Assembly (NCBI RefSeq): GCF_014203225.1
Contig: NZ_JACHIO010000002.1
Location: forward strand, 62,001-126,000
Direction: 5' to 3'
Length of the DNA: 64,000 nucleotides
Source of the DNA: Granulicella mallensis
GTDB taxonomy: Bacteria; Acidobacteriota; Terriglobia; Terriglobales; Acidobacteriaceae
Made by a program: the position numbers and the translations under genes. Shown piece after piece: positions 45,035 to 53,120 of this stretch (position 1 is its first letter; each line of letters starts with the position of its first letter). Under the pieces are notes generated by a model. It saw nothing but the letters and a program-made list of their open reading frames with translations, was not told the DNA's origin and did no database searches.

Positions 45035-45214
45035 TTACAGCTTTTCAAAGAAGTCGCATGCGGAGCAGGAGATGTAAACTCCGCCCGGAATCCCGCGCTC
45101 GCGATCCTTGACACGCTTTACGATGCGGGTCGTCTTGGAGCACTTCGGACAATCGGTGCTCTTCTGTGTGTCCATGACCTTCTTGCGGTCGCCGGTCTTG
45201 GCAATCTTCGCCAT
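45035..45214 (-). CDS. Small zinc-ribbon protein, 59 aa
   Basis: Too short for standard ORF cut-offs. The ATG at 45214 has GGGAGA 7 bases upstream. The product MAKIAKTGDRKKVMD... has two zinc-binding pairs, CPKC (22-25) and CSAC (50-53), and a basic middle part (TTRIVKRVKDRERG), the build of a ribosome-linked or nucleic-acid-binding zinc ribbon. It ends EKL. It does not match a known ribosomal protein that I can name, but such small ribbons are conserved in acidobacteria. A dedicated terminator follows. Function unknown; RNA or ribosome binding is inference from charge and zinc fold. Confidence 0.8.
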   Translation of the reverse strand: MAKIAKTGDRKKVMDTQKSTDCPKCSKTTRIVKRVKDRERGIPGGVYISCSACDFFEKL

Positions 45215-45614
45215 TGTGTAATCTCCCTGAAAACGAATGAGTGGCTTGCCCGGTTGTCGAACACAGCCCTACCTTGCGTTATCTGTGGGCTGGCTTTGAG
45301 GCTGGGCCGAACAGGAAAGTGCGAAGGCGAAAACCGGATAAAGCTCGAACTTGATTCTACACCATTCGCAAGGCTCAGGGGATCTCGTGCCCTTTGGGCC
45401 AGGTAGCGATATAGGCGTGGCGGCGAGCGTCGCTATGAGAAATCGAATCCAGAACCTGCCCCGTATGGATTTCTATAGATTCCTCGTCGTACGAAGGCAA
45501 TGAATATTCGGAGAATATCGACATAATGGGCGAATTTGATTGCCGGGTAACTTTAGCTCTTTGGCAACTCAAATGCGATAGATCTTACAAACAAACTAAC
45601 TAATAACTAAACCC
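45215..45614. other. Intergenic region before TonB receptor 2
   Basis: The 400 bases lie between divergent genes. One reverse-strand frame of 65 codons (45375-45572) has no support. The last 120 bases are AT-rich and should contain the receptor promoter, but no confident box pair was found. Confidence 0.5.
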
Positions 45615-48600
45615 ATGAAGTCCAAGGAGATGCGTTTGACTTTCATAGAGAACCTTCGATCCATTGCAGCGGGCTGCGTTCTTGCGCTTTCCCCGATCGT
45701 TCTAATCACGACCTTTTTGGCTCCTTCGGCCTCAGCGCAGACGACCAGCGGTGACATTGCCGGTACGATCAAGGATTCTTTGGGCGCCGCGATTCCCAAT
45801 GTCTCAATCACAGTCACCAACGAGAAGACTGGCACGCAGAGCACCACGAAGACAAACGCCGCGGGCCAGTTCCAGGTGCAGAACCTGCTGCCCGGTCTTT
45901 ACGACATCCAGGCGTCGGCATCCGGCTTTTCCAACTCCACGCTGAAGGCGTTGACTGTCGTGCCGAACAGCGCATCCACGGCGAACCTGAGTCTTTCAGT
46001 GGGGACCGTGTCCACCTCGATTGAGGTGACGGGAGGAGCGGGCGTGGTTCTGGACACGACGACGCAGAACCTGACGCAGACCTTCGACGCAGAGCAGCTC
46101 CAGGCGCTGCCAACGGCGGCCGTCGGCGGTGCCAACCAGAACGGCGTCCTGAACGTTTCGCTGCTGGCGCCAGGCGTGGCCTCTTCGGGAGGTATTGGTA
46201 TTGGTATCGGTCCGTCGATCGGCGGCCAGCGTCCGCGCAATAACAACTTCGAGATCGAAGGCATCGACAACAATAACAAGGCCGTGACCGGTCCCCTGGT
46301 CTATGTGCCGAACGATGCGGTCGGCGACTTCTCGCTGATCACCACCCAGTTTTCACCGGAGTTCGGCCACTCGTCCGGCGGCCAGTTCAACACCAACGTC
46401 ATCTCGGGTACGAACACGTTCCACGGCAAGGTGTACGAGTACTTCCAGAACCGGAATCTGAACGCGGCGAATGGACCAGCGGGTGCTAAGACTTTCCCCA
46501 TTCCGGGCTATGATAACAACCGTTACGGCGCGGAAGTCGGCGGCCCGATCCTTCACAACAAGCTGTTCTTCTTCGCCAACTACGAACGGAACACGATCAA
46601 TCAGGTCTTGTCGACTCATCTTTGCACGCCAACAGCAGGCGGTCTGGCGACTCTGCAATCGCTGGGCGCAGCATATGGCCTCAACACGAACAACCTTGCT
46701 CAGTATGAAAAGTACATTCCTGCGGCGTCGACCACGGGGCCGAATGGAACGGGTATTGATGCTGCGCAGGATATTTCCTGCGGCAACGAGCCAACCGGAC
46801 CGCAGTTCCTGACCGTCTACAACACGACCGGCGCCGCTGCTGGGGCCGACGCTACCACTCCGCAGACCAACATTCCGCTGGGCAACTATCTCGGGCAGGG
46901 TAGTGCGCCGGTTAAGTTCTGGGCACTGACCACAAGCGTCGACTACACGATCAATTCGTCGGACTCGTTGCGCCTGCGCTACATCTACAACAATCAGACT
47001 TCGATCGATGACGTAGCGGCACTGCCCACCTTTTACGCCGCCCAACCTTTCAAGTGGCACCTCTTCGCGCTTTCGGAGTTCCACACCTTTACTCCGAACC
47101 TTGTCAACGAGTTCCGTGTCGGTTTCAACCGGTACGAAAATGAGCTGACCGCCGGCAACTTCAGCTTCCCTGGCCTGGACTCGTTCCCCAATCTGTACTT
47201 CTACGACCAGGGCTCCATCGACGTTGGCCCGGACGACAACGCGCCCCAATTCACTATCCAGAACCTATACCAGGTGACGGACAATATTAGCTGGACAAAG
47301 GGGAAACACACGCTCAAGTTCGGCTTCGACGGGCGCAAGTACATCTCGCCCCAGGGCTTCACGCAGCGCGCCCGCGGCGATTACGAGTGGTCGAACCTGA
47401 GTGACTACCTGCACGATCTCGCGCCCGACCCGAATGGCTTTGGCGAGCGCTCGACCGGTAACGAGACCTACTACGGCGATCAAACCGCTCTTTACGGCTA
47501 CGGGAACGACACATGGCGCGCGAGCGACAAGCTGACGCTTAACTTTGGTCTCCGCTATGAGTTCACCTCAGTTCCCTCTGGCGAACGGGAGCAGTCGCTC
47601 AACAGCATCTCGAGCGTCCCTGGCCTGATTACCTTCGGAGCCCCGCAGCCCACCTACACCAGCTTCGCTCCACGCTTCGGTGTGGTCTTCGCTCCAGATT
47701 CGAAGACATCCATCCGCGCCGGCTACGGTATTGCCTATGACGTGCTCTTCGACAACCTGGGCACGCTGTCCTTCCCTCCACAGCTATCACAGACCAACGA
47801 TGTTGGCACCAATCCGAAGTATCCGTTCAGCCTGCCGGGCTTCCTGGCAGGCGGCGGTCTGCCGCCCGGTACGGGCAGCGGTGTCACGCTACTGGATCAG
47901 GCGACAGCGATTGCGACGACCGCAGCCTATGTTCCAAACCAGGTAGTTCCTTATTCGGAGAACTACACGCTTACTATCCAGCGTGAGATCTCCAGAGGCC
48001 TCGTCGCCGAGATTGGTTACGTCGGCACCCGCGGCATTCACCTGCCTACGCAGATCCAGTTGAATGTGCAGGCACCTGTCACCGCGCAGAACGCGCTGTT
48101 CACGGAGTTGGGCAACACCGAGCTGACTCCGAACAACGGGACGACGCTGCTGCAGCTTCAAGCGATCGGCAACATCATCCCGGCGTACGGAAGTAAGGGG
48201 TTCGTCAGCAAGATCACCTCGTATCAGCCATGGTCGAGTTCCAACTACAACGGCCTGATCACCAACCTCCAGGGTCACCTGCATAATCTGCAGATGAATC
48301 TCTCCTGGACGTGGTCGAAGGCAATGGACAACGCGACGGCCGAGGTGTTCTCGACCGTGCTGACGCCGCGCCGTCCGGAGGACTCGCAGAACCTCAATCA
48401 GGACTACAGCCGTTCGGCGCTCGACCGCACGCACCGCGTGACACTCGAGGCTGATTACAGCTACAAGGGCTTCAATGGTCACAACTGGCTGCTCCGGAAC
48501 CTGGTGGCGAACTGGGTTGTGGCTCCCATCTACACCTACGAGTCGCCGGAGTACGCGACGGCCCTCTCGGGTGTGAACTCCAACCTGAATGGCGACAACG

Positions 48601-49043
48601 GACAGCAGATCGATCGTCCCCTGATCAACCCGACCGGCGTCAAGGGAACCGGCTCGGGTGTCACCGCGATCACCAACGGAACGGGCGACACAATTGGCTA
48701 CCAGGCAATAAACCCGAAGGCCTATTACATCGAAGCAGGTCCGGGTACATTGCCGAATGCGAGCCGCAACACACTTCCCATCCGTCCGATCAACAATATC
48801 GATCTGACGCTGAACAAGCGCCTCACCTTCCACGATCGCTACTCGTTCGAGTTCGGCGTGCAGGCCTTCAATCTCGCCAACCATGCCCAGTACATCCCGG
48901 GTACGGTCGACAACGTGAACGCCACCAGCTATATCTCGAGCGTCGCCTTCCAGACCGTCTCCAACGCGCTCTTCAATCAGCCCCAAAAGGAGTTCAACAA
49001 CAACGCCCGTACCTTGCAGCTCACGGGCAAGTTCAGCTTCTGA
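45615..49043 (+). CDS. Oar-type TonB-dependent receptor (receptor 2)
   Basis: A 1142-residue outer-membrane receptor; AAGGAG lies just after the proposed start, so the exact start (first ATG 45615 or the Met five codons on) is not settled. A signal peptide ends ASAQTT. Residues about 43-130 are the carboxypeptidase-regulatory-like domain (DIAGTIKDSLGAAIPN, NLLPGLYDIQASASGF). The plug contains GQRPRNNNFEIEGIDNNN and TTQFSPEFGHSSGGQFN. The beta-barrel ends LTGKFSF. Unlike receptor 1 the plug has a long glycine-rich GIGIGPSIGGQR segment. The next genes are an OB-fold secreted protein and a GH27 alpha-galactosidase, so galactosides are a possible ligand; a hairpin between makes co-transcription unlikely. 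Confidence 0.93.
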   Translation: MKSKEMRLTFIENLRSIAAGCVLALSPIVLITTFLAPSASAQTTSGDIAGTIKDSLGAAIPNVSITVTNEKTGTQSTTKTNAAGQFQVQNLLPGLYDIQASASGFSNSTLKALTVVPNSASTANLSLSVGTVSTSIEVTGGAGVVLDTTTQNLTQTFDAEQLQALPTAAVGGANQNGVLNVSLLAPGVASSGGIGIGIGPSIGGQRPRNNNFEIEGIDNNNKAVTGPLVYVPNDAVGDFSLITTQFSPEFGHSSGGQFNTNVISGTNTFHGKVYEYFQNRNLNAANGPAGAKTFPIPGYDNNRYGAEVGGPILHNKLFFFANYERNTINQVLSTHLCTPTAGGLATLQSLGAAYGLNTNNLAQYEKYIPAASTTGPNGTGIDAAQDISCGNEPTGPQFLTVYNTTGAAAGADATTPQTNIPLGNYLGQGSAPVKFWALTTSVDYTINSSDSLRLRYIYNNQTSIDDVAALPTFYAAQPFKWHLFALSEFHTFTPNLVNEFRVGFNRYENELTAGNFSFPGLDSFPNLYFYDQGSIDVGPDDNAPQFTIQNLYQVTDNISWTKGKHTLKFGFDGRKYISPQGFTQRARGDYEWSNLSDYLHDLAPDPNGFGERSTGNETYYGDQTALYGYGNDTWRASDKLTLNFGLRYEFTSVPSGEREQSLNSISSVPGLITFGAPQPTYTSFAPRFGVVFAPDSKTSIRAGYGIAYDVLFDNLGTLSFPPQLSQTNDVGTNPKYPFSLPGFLAGGGLPPGTGSGVTLLDQATAIATTAAYVPNQVVPYSENYTLTIQREISRGLVAEIGYVGTRGIHLPTQIQLNVQAPVTAQNALFTELGNTELTPNNGTTLLQLQAIGNIIPAYGSKGFVSKITSYQPWSSSNYNGLITNLQGHLHNLQMNLSWTWSKAMDNATAEVFSTVLTPRRPEDSQNLNQDYSRSALDRTHRVTLEADYSYKGFNGHNWLLRNLVANWVVAPIYTYESPEYATALSGVNSNLNGDNGQQIDRPLINPTGVKGTGSGVTAITNGTGDTIGYQAINPKAYYIEAGPGTLPNASRNTLPIRPINNIDLTLNKRLTFHDRYSFEFGVQAFNLANHAQYIPGTVDNVNATSYISSVAFQTVSNALFNQPQKEFNNNARTLQLTGKFSF

Positions 49044-49068
49044 TCAACGAAAACACAAACATAAGGAG

Positions 49069-49093
49069 AGGGCAGGCCGCACAGGCCTGCCCT
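49069..49093 (+). terminator. Terminator after TonB receptor 2
   Basis: AGGGCAGGCC (49069-49078) pairs with GGCCTGCCCT (49084-49093), a 10-bp perfect stem with a 5-base loop, followed by TTCCTTTGG. It is 25 bases after the stop codon. Confidence 0.8.
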
Positions 49094-49276
49094 TTCCTTT
49101 GGCTTTCCGCAGGTGGATTTCAGGGGGGGAGACCTCTGGAAAGCCTGCAATTCATTCTCTAAAAATAAATCGGGGATCGATCGCAATTGATCTATGCTGA
49201 TCCGCACAGATCATCGTGTTGAACTCCGGGCCCAGTACCCTTCTTGCAAATTTGAGCAACAGAAAGAGGATCAGGC

Positions 49277-50020
49277 ATGGCTCTTGGAAATAGCTTAAAC
49301 CAGATAGCTCCGTCCGAACGCACAGTAGTGTCTTTCCTGCGACGCCGCATTTTGACCGTCGTCAGTCTGGGTCTGCTTTCCGTCTTTGCAGGCACCCTTA
49401 CGGCTGCCGCACCCGTCGATAACGTCATCCCAATCGCCAAGGCGCGATCCCTTCCCCTGGGTACCCACGTCATGATCGATGGGATCGTCTCCACGCCCTC
49501 GGGCGCCTTCGAGTCGAGCTTTGACGACAAGGGCTTTGGCCTGCAGGACGCCAGCGGCGGCATCTATATCAGCACACCGGGTAATCCAAATGTAGCGACG
49601 CCACCCAGGCGCGCGCGGGTCAGCGGCGTGCTCACAGACAAGGCCGGGCTGCTGGTGGTAGTCCCCGCCGACGCGGCGGCCGTGAAAATGGCGCCCCTGA
49701 AGAATGCCGGCGACTTCAGCGTGATCGAGCCGAAGGCGCTCAAGACCGTGGAGGTGGGCGAAGCCAACGAGGGACGGATCGTCAGGGTACACGGGAAGAT
49801 CACCCAGGCACCGGCCGGCGATGGGCCTTACGGCTTCAAGTTCTCTGTCAACGATGGTTCCGGCGAAGCCCTGATCTTCGTCAACGTGCAGACCGGCATC
49901 TCCATGAACAGCCTTGCTGCGGGGAAAGAGATAAGCGTAACCGGCTTCAGCAGCCAGTACGACACGCATCACGAGATCGATCCGCGCAGCCCTGCGGATA
50001 TCGGCGCTGCAAAACCCTAG
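49277..50020 (+). CDS. Secreted protein with two OB-fold-like repeats
   Basis: A 247-residue protein; AGGATCAGGC lies before the ATG. A hydrophobic signal ends near LTAAAP. Two similar beta-barrel units are visible: residues about 55-130 (LPLGTHVMIDGIVSTPSG, GFGLQDASGGIYISTPG) and about 160-235 (EGRIVRVHGKITQ, FKFSVNDGSGEALIFVN, KEISVTGFSSQYD). The pattern xVxVxGxV - DxSGxIxV is that of bacterial OB-fold domains of the kind found in exported nucleases and helicases, but no catalytic part is present. It may bind a polymer. Position after receptor 2 is the only functional hint. Confidence 0.75.
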   Translation: MALGNSLNQIAPSERTVVSFLRRRILTVVSLGLLSVFAGTLTAAAPVDNVIPIAKARSLPLGTHVMIDGIVSTPSGAFESSFDDKGFGLQDASGGIYISTPGNPNVATPPRRARVSGVLTDKAGLLVVVPADAAAVKMAPLKNAGDFSVIEPKALKTVEVGEANEGRIVRVHGKITQAPAGDGPYGFKFSVNDGSGEALIFVNVQTGISMNSLAAGKEISVTGFSSQYDTHHEIDPRSPADIGAAKP

Positions 50021-50024
50021 GGAG

Positions 50025-50249
50025 TGTTATCAAACTGCTATTCGAGCGGCACAGATAACTTCTTGAGGCAAGAATCGGAAGGGCCTGGCTTCAGCCAGGC
50101 CGTAGAAGTGGGGCACAGATCCCTTTGGTAGAGCTGTACGGGCCTTTGGCCCGGCTTGCTACGGCACGGTTGAAACCGTGCCCTTCCGTTCTGCGCCTCA
50201 ACAAACTGTTTGCACCGTTCGATTTCGATGCAGAAGCAATTTGATCACA
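50025..50249. repeat. Palindromic repeat family, copy B
   Basis: A 225-base element related to copy A. The left end TGTTATCAAACTGCTATTCG and the inverted right end TGTGATCAAATTGCTTCTGC are alike. Inside are GGAAGGGCCTGGCTTCAGCC, GGCCTTTGGCCC and GGCACGGTTGAAACCGTGCC. It starts 4 bases after the stop of the OB-fold gene and may serve as its terminator. Confidence 0.75.
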
Positions 50250-50481
50250 TCTAACACGCACACCCTTCTTTGAGATTTCGGACCCGTCTTCGAGAATGGG
50301 TGTTATCAGTGCTCGTTCACGCTTGAAGTTTCCCTCTATAAATAAACCTATTTTGCGATTCTGTATTGACAAAACGTGTTCGTACACGGTCTTATGGCTG
50401 CGCAGCATAGGCTGCCACTTTTGAGCTGCGCAGCCCTCTTGCGCCGCCTGTCTTCTCAAACCTATTCACTGGAGCCGACCG

Positions 50482-52983
50482 ATGCCCCCACTATCCAGCT
50501 TTCTGCACCGCACCTTTCGCCCGCTACTCGCTGCAGCGTTCGTCTCTGCGCTGACCTCCTTCCTTCCTGCCGCCGCGCAGGTCAACGGCGTTGGCCAACG
50601 CCCGTATCTTGGCTGGTCGACCTTCAGCGAACAGACCATCAACAGCGGCTTCCTTACCCAGGCAAACATTCAGGCGCAGTCCGATGCGCTGAAGGCTTCG
50701 GGCCTTCAGCAACACGGCTTCGTCTACATCAACATCGATTCCGGCTGGCAGGGCAGCTTCGATGCAAACGGTCGCCCCATTCCAAATACTTCCACGTTCC
50801 CAAACATCAAAGCCCTGGTCGATCACATCCACGCCAACGGACAGAAGGCCGGCATCTACTGGATTCCGGGCATTGAACAGCCTGCAGTCGATGGCAACTT
50901 TCCCATCCTCGGCACCTCGTACACCACGCAGCAGATCGTCGCGATACCGCTCGCCCAGGGCAATACCTTCGCCGGACCATTGCCGAACCCTTTCCACGAC
51001 AAGATCGATTTCACGAAGCCGGGCGCACAGGAGTACATCAACTCCGTCGTAGCTCTGTTCGCCTCCTGGGGCATCGACTTCATCAAGCTGGACTCGGTTG
51101 CACCCGGTTCGGATGTCGATAGCACTGCCGTCGACGATCGTCCTGACGTCGCGGCCTGGTCGCAGGCGATCGCACAGAGCGGACGTCCCATCTGGTTCAC
51201 GGTCTCCTGGGATCTCGACCAGGATTACCTCAGCACGTGGCAGCAATTCTCCAATGCCCGCCGCATCGACCAGGATGTCGAGTGCGAGGGTGACTGCGCC
51301 ACGCTCACCGACTGGCCGCGCATCGTGCTCCGCGAGTACGAGGACGTGGGCTGGGAACATTCCACCGGCCCCACGCTCGGCTGGAACGACATGGACACCC
51401 TCGACATAGGCATGGGTACCGAGGACGGGCTCAGCGACACGGAGAAGCAGACAGCCGTGACCATCTGGGCCATGGCGAATTCCCCGCTCTATTTAGGTGG
51501 CGACCTTACCCAGCTCGATGCCTTTGCTAAAGCTGCCTTCACCAACGATGAGATCCTCGCGGTCGACCAGTCCGGCAACCCTGGCGTCCAGGTCACTGGA
51601 GGCGCACAGCCGGTATGGGTTGCCGACGCCGGTGACGGAAGCTTCTACCTCGCTCTGTACAACCTGAACGGCCTGCCCTCGCAGGTGACCGTTCCCTGGA
51701 GCGATCTCGGATTCACTCAAGCTCTTCAGGTCCGCGACCTCTGGAACAGCATCAACCTCTCCCCCACTCCGAGTAGCTTCACCACGATTCTTCCAGGCCA
51801 CGGTGTACGCCTGCTGAGGGTCTATCCCACCGGCACAGCGCCCTCCACCTTCACACAGAGCTATGAAGCCGAATCTGCTGTGCTCAACGGCACGGCCTCG
51901 GTCGTTGCCTGCACGGCCTGCTCCGGCGGCTCCAAGGCCGGCAATATCGGCGCCTCCACCACGTCCAACTCCGTCACCTTCAATAATGTTCAGGTCGAGC
52001 ACGACGGCACCTACCGCATGGAAGTCGATGCCATGACGCAAGGCCCCCGCGCCCTGGTCTACACCGTCAACGGAGGTTCTCCTGCTACGCTCAACCTGGG
52101 CGGCGGCAGCTTCAACCTGCCCCAGGCAACGACGGTTCCGGTCACCCTCAAGGCCGGTGTGAACATCATCACCTTCAACAATCCAGCTACGTTTGGCCCG
52201 GATCTTGACCGCATCGTGATCTCCGGCAACGGCAACGAACCTCCGCCCAGCTTCACGACCTACGAGGCAGAGGCCGCACAGCTCTCCGGCTCCGCCAGTG
52301 TAGCCGGATGCTCTTACTGCTCGGGTGGAGCATACATCGGCAGCTTCGGCGCAGGCACGCAGAATGCCGTCACCTTCAACAATGTCACGGCACCGCAAGC
52401 CGGCACCTATCAGCTTGAGGTCGACTACACCGAAAACGGGCCACGTTCTTTCTTCGTCTATGTCAACGGCGGGTCACCCATCGAGCTTGACGTCAACGGC
52501 AGTTCCTGGGATTCGCCCCAGTTCCTGCTTACTCCAGTGCAGCTAAACGCGGGCGCCAACACCATTGTGTTTACGAACCCGAATGCAAATGGCTTTGCGC
52601 CGGGTCTGGACAGCATCACCGTCGGCCCCGTCGTCAACAGCGCCAACCTTAGCGCGGTGATCAACCGCAAATCCGGCCCGGAGGATCTGCGTCTCTGGCA
52701 GCTTACGCTGTCCAATACAGGCAGTGGCGCGGCCACGCAGACCACCCTCGATAGCTTCACCGTCGCCTCCACCAACAGCAGCTCCGGCTGCGGAGCCGCT
52801 GCAGTCTTCCTCGGGCCACTCAGCCTAGGCACGATCCCGGCAAACGGCTCCAGAAGCGTCACTGTCCCTGTTGTCTTCTCCCCTTTCTGCAATAAGGACA
52901 ACAGCTTTGGTGTTCATGCAGTCTTCTCCTCAAACCAGGGAGCAAATGTCGGCACGATCGTCAACACTTCCGAAACGAAGTAG
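50482..52983 (+). CDS. Secreted GH27 alpha-galactosidase with two CBM-like domains
   Basis: An 833-residue exported enzyme. After a signal peptide (to about PAAAQ) residues 35-440 are the GH27 catalytic barrel and its beta-domain: PYLGWSTFSEQ, YINIDSGWQG, GQKAGIYWIPG, FIKLDSV with nucleophile Asp204, RRIDQD near 261-265 as the probable acid/base region, and GWNDMD. Two related carbohydrate-binding modules of the CBM35/CBM6 type follow (about 455-580 and 590-720; each begins YEAE and contains C-ACSGG or C-YCSGG and a VTFNNV strand). A last domain (about 725-833) is a beta-sandwich with Cys residues. It would remove terminal alpha-galactose from plant galactomannans or oligosaccharides. Confidence 0.92.
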   Translation: MPPLSSFLHRTFRPLLAAAFVSALTSFLPAAAQVNGVGQRPYLGWSTFSEQTINSGFLTQANIQAQSDALKASGLQQHGFVYINIDSGWQGSFDANGRPIPNTSTFPNIKALVDHIHANGQKAGIYWIPGIEQPAVDGNFPILGTSYTTQQIVAIPLAQGNTFAGPLPNPFHDKIDFTKPGAQEYINSVVALFASWGIDFIKLDSVAPGSDVDSTAVDDRPDVAAWSQAIAQSGRPIWFTVSWDLDQDYLSTWQQFSNARRIDQDVECEGDCATLTDWPRIVLREYEDVGWEHSTGPTLGWNDMDTLDIGMGTEDGLSDTEKQTAVTIWAMANSPLYLGGDLTQLDAFAKAAFTNDEILAVDQSGNPGVQVTGGAQPVWVADAGDGSFYLALYNLNGLPSQVTVPWSDLGFTQALQVRDLWNSINLSPTPSSFTTILPGHGVRLLRVYPTGTAPSTFTQSYEAESAVLNGTASVVACTACSGGSKAGNIGASTTSNSVTFNNVQVEHDGTYRMEVDAMTQGPRALVYTVNGGSPATLNLGGGSFNLPQATTVPVTLKAGVNIITFNNPATFGPDLDRIVISGNGNEPPPSFTTYEAEAAQLSGSASVAGCSYCSGGAYIGSFGAGTQNAVTFNNVTAPQAGTYQLEVDYTENGPRSFFVYVNGGSPIELDVNGSSWDSPQFLLTPVQLNAGANTIVFTNPNANGFAPGLDSITVGPVVNSANLSAVINRKSGPEDLRLWQLTLSNTGSGAATQTTLDSFTVASTNSSSGCGAAAVFLGPLSLGTIPANGSRSVTVPVVFSPFCNKDNSFGVHAVFSSNQGANVGTIVNTSETK

Positions 52984-53000
52984 AAGTAGCAGAGAGCAAA

Positions 53001-53039
53001 ACGAACGGGGCAGCCAGCCGGCTGCCCCCAATTCGTTTT
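53001..53039 (+). terminator. Terminator after the GH27 gene
   Basis: GGGGCAGCC (53007-53015) pairs with GGCTGCCCC (53020-53028) with loop AGCC; outer ACGAA and TTCGT extend the stem over a small internal loop. TTTT follows. It lies 18 bases after the stop codon. Confidence 0.85.
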
Positions 53040-53120
53040 CCTATACGGTTTTATCCGACACTCTTGGTGCGGGGAGTCCGCTCCCAGTTTTCTCTTCTAA
53101 AGATATTCAATCCTTGAAAG

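Noticed and set aside
45375-45572. 65-codon reverse frame before TonB receptor 2
   Set aside because: The composition is not convincing and there is no conserved motif; the region is more likely promoter DNA.
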